From assembly GCA_900169235.1 (NCBI GenBank), contig FWCC01000256.1, forward strand, positions 248,001-312,000: a stretch of DNA of 64,000 nt, written 5' to 3'. Under the pieces are notes generated by a model. It did no database searches, had not been told where the DNA came from, and saw only the letters and a program-made list of their open reading frames with translations. This document shows, piece by piece, positions 58,789-64,000 of this stretch (within the stretch, counting starts at the first letter, position 1; every line of letters starts with the position of its first letter). The stretch is from Zarea fungicola. Taxonomy: Eukaryota; Ascomycota; Sordariomycetes; Hypocreales; Cordycipitaceae. The position numbers were made by a program, and so were the translations under genes.

Positions 58789-59816
58789 GCTCTTCTCTTT
58801 GTTCAGGACAGCCGGGAAACTGCTTCTTGTCGGCGCCAGTAGAAATCGCGGCCGGATCCACCAAGAACCAAAAAAGATTAGTACTACCAAGGATTCTGTC
58901 CTTTTTCTTTTTCTTTCTGCTGGTTTAGAATGCAAATGAAAGGGAAAAGATATTTGTTGTTCGGGTATTGTAGTGCCTTTGCGACACAATTGATAGTGGA
59001 GACACTGCTTCAGCCGCTGTTGACTCAGATATATGTCGAGTTAGCAATTTCGTTTGGCGTGCGGCCCTCTCTAACTGAATCAGTTGATTCAAATATCTAC
59101 AGGATAAATTGACGGCTTGCGACATCTTTTAACAGCGTATTGGCTGTATCTGGCCAGATGAGCAGAGTTTGGATATTGTGCATAAAACCATTCAAAATAA
59201 TGAACTTCTCTGCCAACCCGAATCAGTCCACTTTCAAATCCCTCAAAACAATGCGACCAAGTTTTTAACACAACAAATTTTTCGACTCATTTTATTATTT
59301 TCTTATTGCATTCATAATTAAGAGTAGATTGCGCTATATGTTATGTAAGAAATCAAATCACACTTTTCCTCCGTGCATCGCACGCAAAATGGTCTCTCCA
59401 TACCAAACGGAGAAATCGGCACTTGTTGTCATAATATCTAATCCTGGCAGGACCATCTCTCTTTCTCCGTCTTCCTTATCCATCCTTTTCGGCTTCGCGC
59501 TAGAAACCCAATTCGTCAATCTTCCCAGTGCTGTATCTTATTCTCTTGCTCTACCTGTCAAAAGAAAAGAACAATTCATATTAGAGATGTGGTCAAGTCA
59601 GACAATGTAGATTAAGAGTCCTCTTTTATCGTTTGCACACCAAAGAGGAATGGTATATACAAATTGAGAGACTAGAAAAAATAAAACCAGTAATTTGCGC
59701 CCATCTAGAATATCATATGCTGTAGAAAAACAAACAGATAAGGAAATAAAGGAAAAAGAAAAGACGTCTCTGGTCTACTTATTCCTCACTTTCGTCACCC
59801 GGGCCGAGAGTACTTT
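58789..59816. other. 1.0-kb spacer
   Basis: This is the 5' flank of the MFS gene and 3' flank of the wall sensor gene. No gene is supported. Confidence 0.5.
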
Positions 59817-61151
59817 TCATCGGTAGGGCTCGGTGGGCATCTCGTACACAGGTCCGCTCTGGTGGCTCAGGACAGGTTGGCTATCAATCTCGGCGGCATT
59901 GTCAGAGTGCCACTTTGCGGCGCTCGTGTTGGTATCTGTTCCGAGCTCCTGCGCAAAGTGATGGGGTGGTGGAGAGACCTCCTGCTTGGAAGGTGCTGGC
60001 GAGACGTTGGAGACGGTGGGAGAGCCGACGTTGCCGGCGGCCAGCATCGTATGATTCTCGGAGCCCGGTACGGGGTGCTCGGGGAGAGAATCGGGACCGC
60101 TGATGGCACTAGGAGGCACAGTGGTCGTTGTGCTACGGCTGGGGCCGTAGCTGGAGCCGTACGACTCGGGCTTGGCATATCCAGCTCTGCCGTCGCCCCT
60201 GGCGGTTCCACGGTAGCCCTCAGGGGCGAGCTGCTGTGGCGAGCGAGCGGGAGCGTTACGGAAGGCAGTGCTGGAGGAGTGCGACATGGGACGGGCACCA
60301 GCGCCAACAGGCACTTCGGAGGCACCAGCCATCATGTCAGGCTCAGCCTTGGGTGAGCGGTTTCGGCGTCTGCAGCAGAAGATGAGTGCACCGACAATGA
60401 CGACGAGTGCAGCACCACCGACACCTGCACCAATACCTGCCTTGGCACCAGTCGAGAGTCCGCCACTGCTTCCGCCGCTATTCGAGGAGGAGCTGGTATT
60501 GGTTGAGGAAGAAACGTTGGTGGTCGAAGTCACAACAAGAGCAGAGACTGTCTTGGTGCTGGTGACAGTAACGGTACTCTTTGCGTTAGCCTGGCTAGTC
60601 TCGGTATCCGTGCTCGTGACGGTGACGGTCGCAACATCTGTCACGGTAACATCCTTGCTGACTGTAACAACTGCGACGCTGGGCTGCACTGTGACGGTGG
60701 TGGTCTCAGTAACGGTTGCGCGCTTGGCCAGGCGGGCAGCGGGGGCCGGGGTAGCAGCAGCCACAATGGCACGCTTATCGATCTGGACCGTCGAAGTCTC
60801 CCACACAGTCTTGGTAGCAACCTGGGCATCGCTGCTTGTTACGGTGGTGGTGACGAAGACGGTGCTTGTGTCGGTGAGAGTGACGTGCTTGGTTGAGCCA
60901 GCAATGGTAGTGGTGCTGGTTGACTTGGCATCGCCCGTGACTGTCTTTGTGACGAAGACAGTTGTATCAGACCCGCCGCTTGGGGAGGTGGTGCTTGAGG
61001 AGGCAGGAGTACTGGTCGTGGATGTTGTACTGGACGCACCACCACCCGGCGAAGGGGACGGCGAGGGGCTCGCGTTCTGACGAACAACGATGGAGCCATT
61101 GGCGGCGCTGGCGGCGAGAGCCGCAAGGCCGAGAGCGAGGTTGAAGCGCAT
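59817..61151 (-). CDS. Single-pass Ser/Thr-rich membrane sensor, Mid2/WSC-like, 444 aa
   Basis: One exon; start at the ATG at 61151. A signal peptide (MRFNLALGLAALAASAANGS) leads into a Ser/Thr-rich ectodomain of about 215 residues with repeated TVTVT/TTTVT strings, suited to heavy O-mannosylation. A single membrane helix follows (about 238-260, AGIGAGVGGAALVVIVGALIFCC) with a stop-transfer CCRRRNR. The cytoplasmic tail of about 180 residues is Pro/Ser-rich. No WSC cysteine domain is present, so it is nearer to Mid2-type cell-wall-integrity sensors than to Wsc1. Two KR pairs (126-127, 143-144) in the ectodomain resemble Kex2 sites. The role in wall stress is inferred from architecture. Confidence 0.8.
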   Translation of the reverse strand: MRFNLALGLAALAASAANGSIVVRQNASPSPSPSPGGGASSTTSTTSTPASSSTTSPSGGSDTTVFVTKTVTGDAKSTSTTTIAGSTKHVTLTDTSTVFVTTTVTSSDAQVATKTVWETSTVQIDKRAIVAAATPAPAARLAKRATVTETTTVTVQPSVAVVTVSKDVTVTDVATVTVTSTDTETSQANAKSTVTVTSTKTVSALVVTSTTNVSSSTNTSSSSNSGGSSGGLSTGAKAGIGAGVGGAALVVIVGALIFCCRRRNRSPKAEPDMMAGASEVPVGAGARPMSHSSSTAFRNAPARSPQQLAPEGYRGTARGDGRAGYAKPESYGSSYGPSRSTTTTVPPSAISGPDSLPEHPVPGSENHTMLAAGNVGSPTVSNVSPAPSKQEVSPPPHHFAQELGTDTNTSAAKWHSDNAAEIDSQPVLSHQSGPVYEMPTEPYR

Positions 61152-64000
61152 CGTGGAAAGGGATAGAGGAAGGATCGAAGGTCGGCACAAAAGGCCTCAA
61201 GGTGGGCGTCGCTTCGGTGGCGAGAATCAGCTCGTTTGTCGGGTTTGTTGCGTGCCGATTAAGGGAGGGTAGGGTGGTAGTGTAAGGGATAGCAGATAAA
61301 GGAAAACGAAAACAGTTGCGATGAAAAACGAATGGAGGGTTTAAAAAAAAAAAAGACCACCGTATCCAAAAGATTACGGAGTACGGAGTAGAAGAATGAG
61401 AACTAATAAAAAAAAAAAAAAAAAAGAAACAGGAATTGGTGTGACGAGGAGAATATGGGAGGTAGAAAGAGGACAGGACCAGCGACTGGACGGATGGCGG
61501 AGTGCGACGCGGGTGGTTACAGTGGGAAACGCCCAAAAGAAAACTGGAGCGTGTTGTCTGAGTTTGCGGCACCAGCGGCGTGCAACAGGGCATTAGGTGC
61601 TGTAGGTTGGAGAGTTATAGTGGATGAAGGCGCTGTAGTGTGGCGATGTGTGGGACGGGCCACTATCTAAGAAGGTAGCCTAGCGGCCAGGCCTCCCAAC
61701 ACTGCGTCACTGGCTGTTTTTTTTCCTTCCATCTGGCAAAGTGCAAAACTCGAACCATGGCGGATTGACCAACTAGTCAGAAGGATTGGCACATACTCAA
61801 GTCCCAATGGGGGCAACGAGCGACTTGGTCGGCTTGACGGAAAGTTGTGAGGACGGGGGTTGAGAAGAGCCACTGGCGGGGACCGGTTAGACCTGTTTTA
61901 GGTAGACACTAATCCTGCTTCGGCTTAGATTGGTGGTGGCGTGGCGGCGACACCTGGTCCCTAAATACTTAATACGAGGCGCAAGGGTGCAATGTCATGG
62001 TCATGAGTGCTGGCACTGCATTTATGGCAAGACGTTGGAGAAGTCGAATTGTGTTTGTTTTCTAGCTTTGCTCGTTCTGGCATTTTCTATATAAAAAAAA
62101 AATCCTCCACAGTCTTGCCTATAGAAGACTTTCGGTGCTTTGTAAATGATTCCTTTGATATGCCATGTTCCTTTCCCATTACACTGTCTATACGAATGCG
62201 GAGTACCAATCCAGGTACAGAGTACGCAGTAGGTACTGGTACATTGCAGGACTTGTTAATGGTCACTTGTAATAGTAGCAGCATGATGCGACTCGCACAT
62301 GTCTTGGTGCCCCTCAGCAGTTTTGGGGCTGTCAGTCTCGTCGCATAACAATAATGACTGGCTACAGATCCAGCAAGCGATAATGCCCATGTGCTCAGAC
62401 ACGAGCTCCTTCTAAGCTCTCATTACATTTGTTCTCTCAGTTATGGAGAAAGTGGCTCGTATCGTGCGGGCTACTGACCCCTGGCATCTCCCCACACAAG
62501 GAACAATGACACAGTATATTCATATACAAATATACTGTACGACACATCATGTCGACCGGCCATGCGCTCACGAGCTAGGGTTGCATGAACCGAAGCTAGC
62601 TGACGAACCGAAGCTGCTCAACCTTTTTTTTTTTTTTTTTTNNTTTTTTTTTTTTTTGGCTGGTGGTATATCGCCACCTGACAATCTGGCTGCTTCCCTC
62701 AGACAGCCGCCGTGTGGTGCAAGACTTTCATAGGTGTGTTAAAAGAGGGTCTGAAATGGATCCAGCGCCCCGCAGTGCATTGGTACAGGTACACACCATG
62801 TAAATACTGGAACCATGTCCACTAAAAACCGTCCATATATGTACGTACAGGTACCTTTTTCTTCTTCAGTTGAATAATAGCAATTGCCAGCACATGGCCC
62901 AAAAAAAAACCTATTTACCTCACCATTTGCCTTGGTAACCAGTCGCCAAACGTCTTATTACTGGTCTGTCGAATACCACGTATCAGGCTCTGATTGACAA
63001 GGAGCCAGACATAGTTACAGTGGCAATTTAGCGGGGCCGCCAATGTCACTAACAATTTTTAATTTTTTTTCATATCTTCTCTTTGGGACTTTGTATCCTT
63101 TGCGTTTTTGTGCTCTGTCGATCCTTCACCTTCTAGAAGGAGCCCCCTCTGTATTCAAATGTCTTCCAGTGTCTGGCTCTACTATTTACTCACCATCCTG
63201 CACCTATCAATAGAGCCACATCATGCTTCAAATATTCGTTGCGCCATTCCTTCTCATCAGCTCCTTCATCAACTCCTGTGCCATTGTCGCCAATCTCGTA
63301 TCGGCGAATTCAGGCCTCCAGTCATTCGCTCCCCTCGGCACCATTCCGGCCAAGGCCAACCATCTCGTGACAGATGCTCCTCACCCACTGCCCACCCCCT
63401 GACAGCATGATGCTACCGCCGCACACACAACACGCAAAACAATGCTATGCATAACGGGTGGGCGAACTAGTTCGGCTGGCTGTGCTAATAAGATCGGCTC
63501 TCGATTGATACGTTACAGTGCCTGCACCGTTCTCTCTGTTCATTATCATTCGTCAACTGCGTTGCCCTGCGCCACACGTCTTGCAGCCCCTCTAAACAAC
63601 ACCTGCGGCATCTCCGGCCCCATTGCATATTTCTGCGCGTCTAAATCGAGTAGCAATCATCCGATCTGTTCATGTAGTTGAGTTAACCCAAGTATGACGC
63701 TCCTCGTGCACGCAACATAAAGTCCCTCGCATGTAGCTTCCAAGTTTTCTTGCTTGCCCAACAGTTGCAGTCAGACGTTTCTGCCCGACGCGGAACCTTA
63801 TCGCAGAAGCCGTGTCGACCTACAGCTCTGATGCAGATCTTGAATCATCTCAGGCTGTCCATTATGCGCGAAAGTTTGCCCACTACTTGCAACCTCTGTC
63901 ATCGCCGACTGGTCTGAGCAGCTATAAGCCTGATTGCTTACAATGGGAGCGAGCGACATTTAGCGTCAATTATGTTTGGCCAAGATACATTTCCATGACA
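61152..64000. other. Terminal 2.8 kb without a supported gene
   Basis: This is the 5' flank of the sensor gene, then low-complexity and GTAC-rich DNA (for example near 62190-62245 and 62785-62855), a TACGGAGTACGGAGTA direct repeat near 61375-61391, a poly-A run (61408-61425) and an assembly gap. ORFs after 63100 are short and unrecognised. Confidence 0.5.
62624..62657 (+). other. Poly-T tract with 2-base assembly gap (N at 62642-62643)
   Basis: Runs of 18 and 14 T flank two N. The true tract length is unknown and reads probably failed here. Confidence 0.95.

Noticed and set aside
62624..62657. Poly-T tract as a retrotransposon tail
   Set aside because: No coding remnant or target-site duplication next to it, and the gap inside shows it is an assembly-difficult homopolymer.

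Overview
The window is nuclear DNA of a filamentous ascomycete, most likely a Sordariomycete (probably Hypocreales). The evidence is short introns (about 50-150 nt) with GTAAGT/GTATGT donors and CTAAC-type branch points, Zn2Cys6 and bZIP/DUF3425 regulators, a siderophore transporter, a Mid2/WSC-like wall sensor, and widely spaced single-gene units on both strands. No rRNA, intact tRNA, CRISPR array or intact transposon was seen. All exon structures were worked out by hand from splice signals, reading frame and family conservation.

Layout. 0-3.5 kb: a methyltransferase cut by the window edge, a small NTF2-like protein and an M24 peptidase-fold protein. 4.7-9.8 kb: an iron pair, a siderophore-iron MFS transporter with a perfect SreA-type GATA site upstream, next to the mitochondrial Fe/S-related ABC exporter Atm1. 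10.6-12.6 kb: a Zn2Cys6 regulator. 14.8-29.4 kb: what looks like a degraded secondary-metabolite gene cluster. It holds an NmrA-like reductase, two paralogous basic-region/AT-hook/DUF3425 regulators flanking a short-chain dehydrogenase, a predicted bicovalent FAD oxidase, a broken adenylation-domain gene (the likely core enzyme), a P450 and a flavin monooxygenase. All tailoring genes appear open while the core gene is clearly dead.

30-35.3 kb: housekeeping genes, a Reb1/TTF-I-like Myb protein and a mitochondrial AAA ATPase. 36.2-40.7 kb: a very long gene of unknown function whose single reading frame is interrupted three times, each time by TAG and never by TAA, TGA or a frameshift. The first TAG, and less securely the third, lie in the loop of a predicted hairpin. 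This is the most interesting object here and a candidate for the sexual-stage A-to-I mRNA editing (UAG to UGG) known from Fusarium, Neurospora and Sordaria. 40.7-47.1 kb is a gene desert.

47.1-61.2 kb: a second Zn2Cys6 regulator with an AT-hook, a conserved disordered protein, a DUF6540-like small protein, a Dabb-domain protein, a small secreted or GPI-anchored protein, a Dal5-family MFS transporter and a Mid2/WSC-like sensor. The last 2.8 kb holds no gene I can support and contains a 2-base assembly gap in a poly-T tract.
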